Of a stretch of 64,000 bases of DNA, positions 1 through 12,400 are shown one piece after another (position 1 is the first letter of the stretch; every line of letters begins with the position of its first letter). A program made the position numbers and the translations under genes. The notes beneath the pieces are model-generated. The model had not been told where the DNA came from and made no database searches. It saw only the letters and a list, made by a program, of their open reading frames with translations. Source of the stretch: Isoetes taiwanensis. Lineage: Eukaryota > Streptophyta > Lycopodiopsida > Isoetales > Isoetaceae. Where the stretch lies: NCBI GenBank assembly GCA_021234155.1, contig JAJEKV010000011.1, positions 20,664,677 to 20,728,676 of the forward strand, in the 5' to 3' direction.

Positions 1-1118
1 GCGGGGATAAAACTTATGAACTAGCACATTAACCCGCAGACATCTGTGAAGGAGTTGCCAACATAAGGTAGAAACTTTGGGATGTAGCAATTTATTCTAG
101 ACCCAGGACCACATACGCTTCCACTGAGGAGAGGGAATGCGGAGCTGCCAACCAGTCCGAAGGGGGACAATGTCAACATCAACCAGCTTTTGATATAATG
201 AATGCACAAGACGTTGTGCATTAACAATTTGGGGACCTGTCCAAATAGGCACATCAACTGATTGTGAAGGAGTGTCTGGTAGAATGACAGCCAGCTTTTG
301 CCACAGAGCTCTGTCCCATCGAGATAGCATAAACTTAGTCTAAAAAGCATCCCAAGTCCACAAGTGTCCTGCCTCATACCAAGCACCAACTGTGAGAATA
401 CCAGCACGCCTCCAACGCCGCTGAGTCAATGGATGTACAGTAGCACACAGAGGCATGTCATTATCCAGAGGAATCCACCAACACAGAGAACCTACCTGTG
501 GACATACACCTAGATTAATCTTAAATAGCACACGGACTGGACGAAGCTGATAAAAGAGACACCAAGGAAGAATTGCCCTAAGTGCCGGTTTCCCAAAAGG
601 AATACACTGCCCAAGTGCTTGTGCAAACAATCTCATTGAATGTATCATACCCACCAAGTAGCGACAAATGAACTTAGATATCATAATTTTACTCTGTAAA
701 TGAAAGTCAATCATACCTAGACCTCCAGCAAATTTTGGTTTGATACATGTGGACTAAGCGACCTTCACAACTACACCTGTCTCAGTACCTGCCCAAATGA
801 AGTTACGGAGCGACAACCTCTTGAAACTTTGTTTGTGAGGCAAGCACAGCAAATGCCATATATACATGAGTGTTGCTGAGAACCTGCTTAGGAACTACTA
901 TCCGCCCTGCCAGAGAAAGCTTAGCCGTATTCCACCAAAAAAGATGCTTATGCAGGCCTTCCACTATAACATCCCATGCATCTGAAGTAGAGATATGTAT
1001 ACCTACAGGAATGCCCAAGAGTTTAGTGGCCTTCCCTTGAGGAAACACTTTCCACGGATACTCGTAAACACGGGGAGGAACAACCACATCCAAAGTCCAT
1101 AAAGCCGAGCACTTTAGC
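1..1118 (-). pseudogene. LINE ORF2 C-terminal part (downstream of reverse transcriptase), decayed
   Basis: Minus-strand translation in several frames (1093-803, 714-340, 330-97) matches the region after the reverse transcriptase of a plant LINE. The stretch with KLLGIPVG, then LHKHLFWWNTAKLSLAGRI, corresponds closely to KLLGIPFGG and LQKHLNWWKGSKLSMAGRI in the LINE at 53.7 kb of this same window, so both belong to one family. The frame is broken at least twice, and the 3' end lies beyond the left window edge. Bases 1114-1118 (TTAGC) are one copy of the target duplication made by the LTR element that splits this LINE; the upstream part of the same ORF resumes at 7519. Not functional. Confidence 0.85.
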
Positions 1119-3883
1119 TGTGACGAGCCTGCCGAGTTGATCCTCTAGGCAACTCGGGATCTTGTCAATACTGTGCTAATTCTAGGTTGGTGTGACAAAC
1201 AATTGGATATGGTGAAGAATTGAATCTTCCTCTTGCACAGTTGAAATGACACGCTCAAGACTCAATAGGCAAAATACTTATGATCAGATAATATTAACAT
1301 CCAAAGAATCCATATTCTCAACAAATATAACAGCTAATTGTGAACAATTCCTCCCAAGAGCTTCGCTCCACCATGACCCTCAGCTGCACCGCTGCCATCC
1401 CTTGCTCATTCACTGCACATGCACTCACTGGGGTTAGTCCTCGTGACTAAGTGGGGATCCCTGGCTGCCACTGCATGCATGGAATACTCTGGAAATCTCG
1501 GATAAGCATAAACACAGACGGAAAATCCTACGTGGGTACAGTGCTAAGACAATGACAACATAATCCAAGGAAATATCAACATGAACATCAGAAGCAAAGA
1601 CATAGTCAAAAATACCAAACCATCATGACACATAGCTCCGGGACAATGGGAAGCTCGGCCCGGCCTACATGCGCGGGCCCCGTTAGCGAGAAATGCCCTA
1701 CCGACTCACATTCCGAGCCCGTTGGCGGAGTTGGTGGGGTGAACCTCAGATAAGATACCCTTCCCGGCCCCCACGCCCCGGCGGGAGGACCTCTTCCATG
1801 GAGTCACAGAGGTGACATAGCATCCTGATCAGGGAAACTACGCCCGGTGTCACAGAGCACAAGAACCACAGAGAATCACAGATGAACATGAGCATGCCGG
1901 AGCAACCTAGGCCACCGAACCTAGAAGTCCGACCCCGGAGGTTCCAAGTGACATAATCAAATACCAAGACAACAGTGGAACAATGCAAAGACCATAACAT
2001 GTATGCTTCATTAGAGAGAGTTCACTATAAATGTGCCTAGATCATACTGGGCTGGCTGATGATGTTGCCCTGTACAACTTGCCCATGTTGAAATAGCTAA
2101 CTTCTTCGATCCAAACATGTTGAGGAAGTCACAAGCCTAACTATCATTGATGTGGCTCCCATACCTATGTTCTTCACTGAACAAGGAAAAACAACATTCC
2201 AAACAATGCAAACTCACCCCAGAACCATTCTCCCATACGGATAATCCATTAGCTACGATGCCTTTGTTAAAATATAGCTCAACAACTTAAAAGCTTACAG
2301 TTATACATTTATACCTGCAGTGCTCTATGCCATAGCCTCATCTGGACCCTCCATATACTTCATATTGCTCTCTCTCGGCCCAACTTCACTTGATCTCCAA
2401 GGTTCCAACATGCTTTCCTTCTTTAAAATTATTAGCTAAGGTTTTTAATATTTCCATTAAAAACCTACTTTTCCATAGCTAAGGACTTATTAGTGCGTCT
2501 TAATGTAAAACTCAAAACCCGCACTTCCAGCTTAAAAATCCACAGGGTCTTATGACCGTAACTGCATATAACTTCTGTCAACTGACCTCTAGGCTAGCCT
2601 TCACCAACAGAAGCCAAGAATGACCAATTTTCAAGAGTTCTAGACTTATTAGTCTTAAATTACATGTTATTCCGTATTACGTAAATTCAGAAGCAATACA
2701 AGTTCTTACATATTTTCGTCCCTTTGTTTTACCCAAGCTTGCCTTTACTTACTCGGTGGATGGCTTGCTAGATCCCAACACCTTATACTTTCATGTGCCC
2801 TTTCTTATCTTGATGTATCTTAAAATAACATTTGGTTAACAAGCAACAAATTATCAATTCCAAATATAAACAACAAAGCAAAGACCAAAACCCAACAGAA
2901 ATGACAGGAAACGAAAAAAACAGCAAACAAGTAAACAAGGTAGACATGTTTCGGCCTCTGAGGGCTCTGATTTTGGCATCGATTCACCATCTAGGTATGA
3001 CCCACAACCCAATAGATCTGCTCTAGGCCCAAATCGGCCTGATTGAGCTGATTTTGAAGCATTTTGGGCCAGTTGGGTCGCTTCCAGAGCTTTTCTAATT
3101 CTGCAACACGGCTTTGCCGACCCTTGATTCTACCAAACAGCACCTTAGAGCACAATTTCAGCCCTTTTATGCTGCTGCAGCCCACTTCCAAGAGTCTCCC
3201 AGGTCGGATTGATGTTGCTTCAGTTCTATGCCAGCTTTTGGCTCTATCCAGAAGCAATCAATTTGCCTTTACCCTTCTAAATCTGGTTGCTAAGGAGCAA
3301 TTTCGACATGACCCATCTCAGTTTGCATGCTATTTTAGCTCCCCTTTGTTTCAAATCTCCTGGCTCTACACTGGATCAAATCTAGACTCCATATCCATGT
3401 TTTGGTTGATGCAGCATCCTCTACAAATCCGGCCTCAGAAAGGTCATCTCTGGACAACACAACCAATTGTGGCTTCCTTCCAATCATCCTTTGCTTACTA
3501 GACTACGCAGATGCCATAATCCTCTTAGCAAAACATATATAAATCTTTTCACGGCAGCCCATGTGCCTCAAGTTAAATCAAGCAACGAAAAACCCCACCT
3601 GATAAGAGAGGATTTGGTGCAGTTCCGTTCTCCGTCTATGCAAGCTCTTGCCTCCAGATAGCCTCCTCCGGCTCCTCTGCAACTCAATTCCTCCTGGAGC
3701 TCCTCTCTTGCAAAAAATTCTTCACGTACCACAAAAAGCCCTCTTTTCCAATATTGTCTTATTTTGTAAACCCTTTGTTTACATGAGCCCATGTTGCATG
3801 CATGCCACAAGTACATATACAGCTCATATACCGGCCATACACAAATGCGTATACTGCACCATTAAGTGGCCAGGTCCGTTACA
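1119..3883 (-). repeat. 3' LTR (2765 bp) of the large-LTR element
   Basis: Direct repeat of 4204-7518 without the MITE. Ends TGTAACGG...CGTCACA on the minus strand, giving the usual TG...CA termini with a short inverted repeat. Most of its length is nearly identical to the other LTR, but differences cluster at about 1640-1790 and 2510-2600. No long conserved ORF; short ORFs occur in both copies only because the copies are alike. Confidence 0.92.
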
Positions 3884-3895
3884 ATCTCCCCTTCT
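3884..3895 (-). other. Polypurine tract of the large-LTR element
   Basis: Minus strand reads AGAAGGGGAGAT directly against the LTR terminus, the position and composition expected of a plus-strand primer. Confidence 0.8.
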
Positions 3896-4188
3896 AAAAA
3901 TTAACCCATGTCCTCATGGGTCGATCAAAGATCTTAGCACTTATCGAATCCATCACAACTACCATGATCATGTATATTCCAAACTTATACAAGAAAATCT
4001 GTACCTCAATATCGTCGAAAGCTGCTTCCATAGCTAACATTGAGAATTCTTACTCAGCACCTTCTTGCTAACCACCTCTAGATACTGTTCCTCCCTCTGA
4101 GGATACCATCTCCTGATGTCTCTGAAAGAAAAAACCATTAGCATCACAATGGCACAATCAGACAAGTTAACTCCAAAAGATCAATATT

Positions 4189-4200
4189 GCTCTGATACCA
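4189..4200 (-). other. Primer-binding site, initiator tRNA-Met type
   Basis: Minus strand reads TGGTATCAGAGC three bases inside the 5' LTR. This is the standard plant LTR-element PBS complementary to the 3' end of initiator tRNA-Met. Confidence 0.9.
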
Positions 4201-4203
4201 AAC

Positions 4204-7200
4204 TGTGACGAGCCTGCCGAGTTGATCCTCTAGGCAACTCGGGATCTTGTCAATACTGTGCTAATTCTAGGTTGGTGTGACAAACAATTGGATATGGTGA
4301 AGAATTGAATCTTCCTCTTGCACAGTTGAAATGACACGCTCAAGACTCAATAGGCAAAATACTTATGATCAGATAATATTAACATCCAAAGAATCCATAT
4401 TCTCAACAAATATAACAGCTAATTGTGAACAATTCCTCCCAAGAGCTTCGCTCCACCACGACCCTCAGCTGCACCGCTGCCATCCCTTGCTCATTCACTG
4501 CACATGCACTCACTGGGGTTAGTCCTCGTGACTAAGTGGGGATCCCTGGCTGCCACTGCATGCATGGAATACTCTGGAAATCTCGGATAAGCATAAACAC
4601 AGACGGAAAATCCTACGTGGGTACAGTGCTAAGACAATGACAACATAATCCAAGGAAATATCAACATGAACATCAGAAGCAAAGACATAGTCAAAAATAC
4701 CAAACCATCATGACACATAGCTCCGGGACAATGGGAAGCTCAGCCAGCCTACATGCAGGCCCTGTTAGCAGAGAAATGCCCGGCCAGCTCACATTCCGAG
4801 CCCCGTTGGCGGAGTTGGTGGGGTGAACCTCGTATGCGCATACCCTTCCCAGCCCACGTCTGGCGCTGGAGGACCTCTTCCATGGAGTCACAGAGGTGAC
4901 ATAGCATCCTGATCAGGGAAACTACGCCCGGTGTCACAGAGCACAAGAACCACAGAGAATCACAGATGAACATGAGCATGCCGGAGCAACCTAGGCCACC
5001 GAACCTAGAAGTCCGACCCCGGAGGTTCCAAGTGACATAATCAAATACCAAGACAACAGTGGAACAATGCAAAGACCATAACATGTGCGTTCATTAGAGA
5101 GAGTTCACTATAAATGTGCCTAGATCATACTGCTGCTGATGTTGCCTGTACAACTTGCCCATGTTGAAATAGCTAACTTACTGATCCAAACATGTTGAGG
5201 AAGTCACAAGCCTAACTATCATTGATGTAGCTCCCATACCTATGTTCTTCACTGAACAAGGAAAAACAACATTCCAAACAATGCAAACTCACCCCAGAAC
5301 CATTCTCCCATACGGATAATCCATTAGCTACGATGCCTTTGTTAAAATATAGCTCAACAACTTAAAAGCTTACAGTTATACATTTATACCTGCAGTGCTC
5401 TATGCCATAGCCTCATCTGGACCCTCCATATACTTCATATTGCTCTCTCTCGGCCCAACTTCACTTGATCTCCAAGGTTCCAACATGCTTTCCTTCTTTA
5501 AAATTATTAGCTAAGGTTTTTAATATTTCCATTAAAAACCTACTTTTCCATAGCTAAGGACTTATTAGTGCGTCTTAATGTAAAAACTCAAAAACCGCAC
5601 TTCCAAATTTTAAAATCCACGGGGTCTTATGACCAGAATCGCATATAACCTCATCAACCCGACCTCTAGGCTAGCCTTCACCAACAGAAGCCAAGAATGA
5701 CCAATTTTCAAGAGTTCTAGACTTACATTAGAGGTAATTTGAGATCTCCTTTTGTCCCCATAAGAATCCTCCAATAGAATGAGTACTCTACATCAAACTG
5801 CAATTAATGCAGCATTAACAACTTCATTGCTGTCGTTTTTTCCCTATAACTTTTGATCTACTCATGAAAATCTTTGCGGCGTTTGTTGCATTAGATGCGA
5901 GAATGAAAAGATCTTTCAAGTGATATATGGTTATGATGTATTTCAATACAAGCCATATGTGTTAACCTTAAAAAATATAGTTTTTTGCTCTTTTCTTATA
6001 TATTTACATCCCAAAAGATATAACAATGGGTTGTCATTAGAAAGATCTTGAGGAGACGAATCCATTGCCACAAATAGTGTTCGAATCGGAGTTTTTGATC
6101 AAAAGTTATAGTAGAAAAATGACACTGCAAAAGTTAGTTAGAACTGCATTAATTACTGCTGCCACATAATACTGGAATAAAATACATTGGAGCTCTTCTC
6201 TTATTGGACAGTTTAAAAAGCTGATGTGGCTTTTTAAGCATCCCTTAATGGGACAAAATGAGATCTCAAATTACCTCTAATGTTAGTCTTAAATTACATG
6301 TTATTCCGTATTACGTAAATTCAGAAGCAATACAAGTTCTTACATATTTTCGTCCCTTTGTTTTACCCAAGCTTGCCTTTACTTACTCGGTGGATGGCTT
6401 GCTAGATCCCAACACCTTATACTTTCATGTGCCCTTTCTTATCTTGATGTATCTTAAAATAACATTTGGTTAACAAGCAACAAATTATCAATTCCAAATA
6501 TAAACAACAAAGCAAAGACCAAAACCCAACAGAAATGACAGGAAACGAAAAAAACAGCAAACAAGTAAACAAGGTAGACATGTTTCGGCCTCTGAGGGCT
6601 CTGATTTTGGCATCGATTCACCATCTAGGTATGACCCACAACCCAATAGATCTGCTCTAGGCCCAAATCGGCCTGATTGAGCTGATTTTGAAGCATTTTG
6701 GGCCAGTTGGGTCGCTTCCAGAGCTTTTCTAATTCTGCAACACGGCTTTGCCGACCCTTGATTCTACCAAACAGCACCTTAGAGCACAATTTCAGCCCTT
6801 TTTATGCTGCTGCAGCCCACTTCCAAGAGTCTCCCAGGTCGGATTGATGTTGCTTCAGTTCTATGCCAGCTTTTGGCTCTATCCAGAAGCAATCAATTTG
6901 CCTTTACCCTTCTAAATCTGGTTGCTAAGGAGCAATTTCGACCTGACCCATCTCAGTTTGCATGCTATTTTAGCTCCCCTTTGTTTCAAATCTCCTGGCT
7001 CTACACTGGATCAAATCTAGACTCCATATCCATGTTTTGGTTGATGCAGCATCCTCTACAAATCCGGCCTCAGAAAGGTCATCTCTGGACAACACAACCA
7101 ATTGTGGCTTCCTTCCAATCATCCTTTGCTTACTAGACTACGCAGATGCCATAATCCTCTTAGCAAAACATATATAAATCTTTTCACGGCAGCCCATGTG

Positions 7201-7518
7201 CCTCAAGTTAAATCAAGCAACGAAAAACCCCACCTGATAAGAGAGGATTTGGTGCAGTTCCGTTCTCCGTCTATGCAAGCTCTTGCCTCCAGATAGCCTT
7301 CTCCGGCTCCTCTGCAACTCAATTCCTCCTGGAGCTCCTCTCTTGCAAAAAATTCTTCACGTACCACAAAAAGCCCTCTTTTCCAATATTGTCTTATTTT
7401 GTAAACCCTTTGTTTACATGAGCCCATGTTGCATGCATGCCACAAGTACATATACAGCTCATATACCGGCCATACACAAATGCGTATACTGCACCATTAA
7501 GTGGCCAGGTCCGTTACA
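4204..7518 (-). repeat. 5' LTR (3315 bp) of the large-LTR element, with MITE insertion
   Basis: Direct repeat of 1119-3883; the extra length is explained by the foldback MITE at 5726-6282 plus a few small indels. Confidence 0.92.
5726..6282. mobile_element. Foldback MITE (557 bp) inside one LTR
   Basis: Left end CATTAGAGGTAATTTGAGAT is the inverse complement of the right end, with terminal inverted repeats of about 33 bp containing one mismatch. Imperfect pairing continues inward: TATAACTTTTGATC at about 5846 pairs with its complement at about 6098, so the whole element can fold. It is flanked by TTA on each side. The other LTR has the uninterrupted site TTATTA. No coding capacity. The superfamily is uncertain: a TTA duplication suggests PIF/Harbinger, but the termini do not start GG. 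Confidence 0.85.
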
Positions 7519-8830
7519 TTAGCCACCCAACAAGAACCCCTGATGCCAGGGAGAAAGAGTCCAGCAAAAGCTTAGCATTCTGAAGATTATCATCCTCCGC
7601 CACTAGAAAGGGAAATGTATCATCGGCATACTGATTACACACTTCTTGAGAACCATCCTCCGTAGTCAATCCCTGAATTACGCCATCTTGAGTAGCCAAA
7701 GAGAATAGCTGGGACAATACCTCTGCCACAATAGTGAACAATAATGGGGCAAGGGGACATCCTTGTCGAACTCCTCTACCAACAAGAAACACAGCCGACG
7801 ATTCTCCCTGAAAAAGCGCAGTAGACCGAGCAGAAAGATGGAGCTTCATAACATCTCTAGTAAACAACTCTCCAAATCCCAATGTCAGAAGGCATTTTTG
7901 TAGGAAATTCCAATCTATACTGTCATAGGCTTTAACAAATTCCAATTTGAGATATACAATGCGCTGACCCTTGAGACGCGCCCAATACATCCCCTCATAA
8001 GTGGTGGCCACATTATCAAGAATACAGCGCTTAGGTAAAAAACCTGATTGCGTGAAAGAGATAGACTCTGCTAAGATATCCCTCACTTTCTCTGCCAAGG
8101 CCTTAGCAAAGATCTTGTACACCGTAGATAACAAAGTTATAGGGCGCCAATCCGAGATAGTTTTAGGCGCTTTGCACTTAGGAATAAGGGAAATACAACC
8201 AGTGTTGATGATCTTATCCAAGCTCCTGAACCGGCGAAACTCAGAGAAAGCATTGAAGACGTCATCACCAAGCCAATTCCAATAAACTTGGAAAAACTCT
8301 GCAGGAAAACCATCCAAGCCTGGGCACTTATTCTTCTTTAAAGAGTCTACAGCAGAATGCAAATCATCGACAGTAATAGTTGATTCCAACTGAACACGCT
8401 GCTGTGGGGAAATAATATGATGGATCTTAGATAAAACGGCCTCCTGCATATCCTCTTGGAAGGGCAGAGACTGATCAGCAAAAAAAGCAGAGAAATGATC
8501 AAAAAGAAACTGCTTTAACTGTGCAGCATCAGAAATTTCAGAGCCATCAAGTAGAAGTAGCGAAGATATGGAGCTTGACACACGTCTTCTCCTTGCCGCC
8601 TTAAAGAAGAAGTGAGAGCACCTATCTCCCAATTTAAACCAATCCAAACCGGCCTTAACGCGAGCTTGAGTTGCCTGTATTGACTCAATATTTCTTATTT
8701 CTGCCAATAACTCTTTCTCTCGAATACCTGATGAAGGGGCTTGTGACCGACACATTTGAAGCTCCATATACAAAGCTAGTAGTCGGCTTTAACAGGAAGG
8801 CACATGAGCAACTTTGGATAATATTTGTTA
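7519..8830 (-). pseudogene. LINE ORF2 reverse transcriptase part, 5' truncated and split
   Basis: An open frame from 8773 to the insertion point encodes a LINE reverse transcriptase: KCPGLDGFPAEFF, then DWRPITLL, GFLPKRCILDN, YLKLEFVKAYDSIDW, GVRQGCPLAPLLF and the catalytic box YADD. Motif A reads LKLEF where active LINEs have LKLDF, so the first catalytic aspartate is glutamate. The endonuclease domain normally upstream is missing; recognisable homology fades near 8830, implying 5' truncation. The frame ends in the LTR element at 7518 and continues at 1118-1 after the TTAGC duplication. Same family as the LINE at 49-55 kb. Non-functional. Confidence 0.9.
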
Positions 8831-9059
8831 GCAGAGGGACCTTCCTGAGTATCAACAAGGAGGTGAAGCTGCATAGTAGGAATTCCATTTGAAGCTACAA
8901 ATTCATAAGTGTGCAACCAATACACCTTTATGAAGTGTGTGCATTTTATGGCAAATTAAACTCTATAATAAAACTTCATAAAAATTAGAAATTCTGGCAC
9001 GACCATCCTGTCTAAGGGCTAATAAGCTTCTCCTACTTTGACATGGCTGGATGTTTTTG
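8831..9059. other. Short intergenic stretch, nothing recognised
   Basis: AT-rich sequence between the LINE remnant and a dispersed tRNA-like repeat. No convincing coding or RNA feature seen. Confidence 0.4.
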
Positions 9060-9450
9060 GGTTATACCAATATGTAGCACAATAACAGGGGGTTTCATGG
9101 TGTACAATATGGATGTATATATGACCATTTCTTAAACCATAGGCCATAACCGTAAAACGGTTTCATAGGTTGTCATAAAAGATATCAATATAATTATGTT
9201 AGCCTGCTAGTTGTATTGGTCAACGCATTTTTATTAGGATATTGAATTATTTTTGGTAAAAGTTCGAGTCCCCGTATTTCATGTTCCAAAACCTTACATG
9301 AACTCGTATTTCATGTTTCAAAATCATAGGCGCCTCCAGTCATATTCGAAACGAAAGGCGTTCAGAGGCCCCAACATACAATTTGGGTCATAGGATCAAC
9401 GGTTCCAACGAATGTAGTCTAGGGTGCACCTCGTTTAGAATTTATAGCTG
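9060..9450 (+). repeat. Diverged solitary copy of the 440 bp tRNA-like monomer
   Basis: Contains in order the same blocks as the arrays at 41-47 kb: ATATGTAGCACAATAACAGG, ATATGGATGTATATATGACC, the AGTTCGAGTCCCCGTATTTC segment with its B-box-like core, CAAAATCATAGGCGCCTCCA and AGGGTGCACCTCGTTTAGAA. Clearly older than the array copies. Confidence 0.8.
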
Positions 9451-12400
9451 GATATGAAGGCATTAGGGACCGGTGATTAAATTTGAAACTTAAACTGATG
9501 CCTATAATAGCCATGGTTAGAACCAAAGCATACTAGACCAAAGCATTTAGTTTAATGATATTCCAAAGTAAGAGATGTTCATTTGGAGTACTGAAAAAGC
9601 CATGTATATTGCAATACGTTTATCCCAAGTATGCCAAGAAATAAAAAAGACATATTATATTAAAGTGGGTCTCGTGCAAATCCCCCGTTTAAATCCTCTT
9701 ATTTCTAACAAAAAGGATGTTCGAAGCATTTTGGGTCTTATCTATTATTGGGAATAAGAGTTTCTTTATGTGAGGAAGGAAGGAAGGAAGGAAGGTTCAT
9801 TTCATTTCTTTCTTTTCTCGGATGGGTAGACTAAAAATCACAAACTCCAACAAAAATTAAAAAAATTGTTTACTTAATCACAACAAAGCACTAGTTTTGA
9901 AAGAATGTATAGTTATAAATGAAATCATTACAATGTATATTACAGTAGACGAAGAGAGCATGGCGGTCGTGCTGTCACAATGTTTAAACTATCTTCATAC
10001 ATTGACCATCTAATAGGAACAATGTGTGGAGCACCCTCCGACTTGTTCCAAGCTACAGGAGAAACTTGAAGACGATAGGGTGCCCTCCAGAAGTGACAAG
10101 TGCTACGCTGGAAAATTGCAGAGGCCACCAGCCACAAAGATATAGAAGATAAGAGTCGATCCAACCCTCACGAGGTGGAACGAGAAGAGACAACAGATGT
10201 TAAGGCGAGTGGATGCCAGGTGACTAGACACAGAGGAGGGAGGGAGGGAAACTAGCTTGAAACTCCCTTTGTGTGACGAAAAACTAGCTTGGAACTGGAG
10301 TGACTTGGTAAGAACGACAAAGAATACTATATGAGGAGCAACCGATACAGAAGATGTGTTGTATGTTGTTTTTACGCTTGAAAGTTTGCTTGGAACCATT
10401 ATACATGTATGATCTACATTGGAATTTAGTCTCTGATTTTTAGCGTTTTGTCGTTATGGTTTTCGCTCTAGTTTATTGGTACATTGTTTCTTATATTTTG
10501 TTGTTCATGTGCTCTTTCTTATGGTAGTAGTTTGTTGTGTGTACGGTGCTCATGTCTGTTTATTTTTTAAGCATTCCATTTTGCTCCTTAGTCCCGGCTT
10601 TCTTATTTGTTAAATCATGGTTGGTTCGCAGCGTCTTTAATCTCGTATCATCATGCCTCCATCTTCCCTCCCACTATTCCTTGTTAGGTTTTGCATTTGA
10701 TGGCTAATTCTTCGTCTTCAACATTCTCATCTACTGCCTCACCTCGGCTCCCTTGGGTTCACCAATCTCATTCAGCTGTTGTTTCACCTTTGGCGCACCC
10801 TGGGTATTGGTTGCTCCTCTTAGGCTTTTGACATCCCTTTTTCTTTGTTGTTCCCTACCAGGTCACTCCAGTTCCAAGTCATTTCTTCATCAGACAATTT
10901 TTATAAATTTTATAGCGGTTTCCCATGATAACTCTTTCTGCATTTATGCCACTAAGAAGTCGCCTGCCCTCTCAGTGATCTAACTTGCTTTTGCCCCTAT
11001 GGGATACCCCTTTCTTTCATGTCTAGTTGGTTATTACAGTCTATTGATTTTTGGGCATCCCTGAGAATAATGAAGCAATCTAGAAGACAAGACAGAACTA
11101 TAGAGACTGAAATAATGAATCCCAAAAAGTTAAATAGAACTATCTGGCACATATGGAAGACGACATCAAGGGACTATAAACTGAAAGGAACAACTTGGTG
11201 AACACCCCAAACCTAGTGAACGACTAGATAGTACTAGATAGAACATACATGAGAAATGAACTGAGGAGGAGAGGGTCATAGAAACTTGCTGCCGAACTTG
11301 AAAGGGTAAGAGGAACAAACTCGCAATTGGATGAATGAACGAAATAAGAATCCTACGAGCACAGAACATCAAGATGCAACCAGATAGATGGGCAATTCTG
11401 AGAGGAGTGGTGTAACACACTATAGTGGGCAACTGAAGGAACAAAGACACTTAAAGAAGAAAGCAAGATAGAACATAGAGATAGGAAATAAATTGAACAA
11501 TATGGCATAGCCAAAAATAGACATAGGGGGGCTTGCAGGCTCAGAGAACAACATAATGAACAACACCAACTAAGTGAAAAAACTAGAGCAATAGCACCAA
11601 ATGACACAACGGGCACAACAATGTAATTAGCCAAATGACACCAAGGGAAGCCAAGACTAAGTTGAATATATCCACAAACAGCCACAATGTATAGCCAAAA
11701 TTTCAATGGCTGCAAGAACCAACTAGACATGAAAGAAAATATCCGAGAAGTGAACAACTTATGGGATGCTTGGTAAAGAATGTGAAGATCAGGCGGTGGA
11801 CGATCAAATAGTAAGGCTAAGACACTAAACAACATTCTCAAGAAGGTGCTAATGTTCATAAATTGATCCAAGGAACTTATAGATTTTCCATGCAAAGGAC
11901 AAGGTCTCCGGATGCCTAAACCAGAAGAGAAGAAGTGACAAGAAGGAAACTAGCATAAAACTAAAAAAACCACCAAGTGTAAAGCAAGACGAAGTGAGGT
12001 GGGACGAATAGAACTCAAGACAATAGAAACCGCTCCGGGAATTGAAGGGCGAGAGGAACAGATGGGGCAACCGAACAAACTATAACTGAGAATGCCACGA
12101 GAAAGGCAAGGGCCAGAGGAATCAATCAGGCATTGGGCAATGAACAAACTACAATTAAGAATATCATGAGACAAGAACACTAAGAGCAATTAGACAGATG
12201 GAGCAACTCGAAGCTATTGAGACAAACAGGGCAGAGCAGAGTAACAAGAAGTATGGAAGCAACTTGTACACAACCCGAACTGCAAGAGTGATACTAACAA
12301 GAAACGAGAAAGGGAACATCATTAGAGCTCAATAAGACAAATGGAACTAAAATGACAAAAGGGAATAATGAATGATGTAGTAAAGGGAACGAATAATGAC

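Larger units (their letters stand above)
1119..7518 (-). mobile_element. Non-autonomous LTR retrotransposon with very long LTRs and a 320 bp interior
   Basis: Two direct repeats (1119-3883 and 4204-7518) begin TGTGACGAG and end CCGTTACA on the plus strand and are flanked by TTAGC at 1114-1118 and 7519-7523. Orientation is minus: the interior beside the right LTR carries TGGTATCAGAGC (complement of 4189-4200), the initiator tRNA-Met primer-binding site, 3 nt from the LTR, and the interior beside the left LTR carries the purine tract AGAAGGGGAGAT (complement of 3884-3895). The interior is only 320 bp and has no gag or pol, so mobilisation would need proteins from another element. The LTRs are about nine times longer than the interior, which fits neither typical TRIMs (short LTRs) nor LARDs (long interiors). 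Good LTR similarity implies a fairly recent insertion. Confidence 0.93.

Noticed and set aside
3064-4037. Open frames in the long LTRs (145, 129 codons and others) as genes
   Set aside because: Repeated only because the LTRs are duplicates; frames differ by indels between the copies and show no domain.
11353-11895. 180-codon minus-strand open frame as a membrane-protein gene
   Set aside because: Composition follows the A/G-rich strand; no domain, no splice context, and neighbouring frames have the same flavour.
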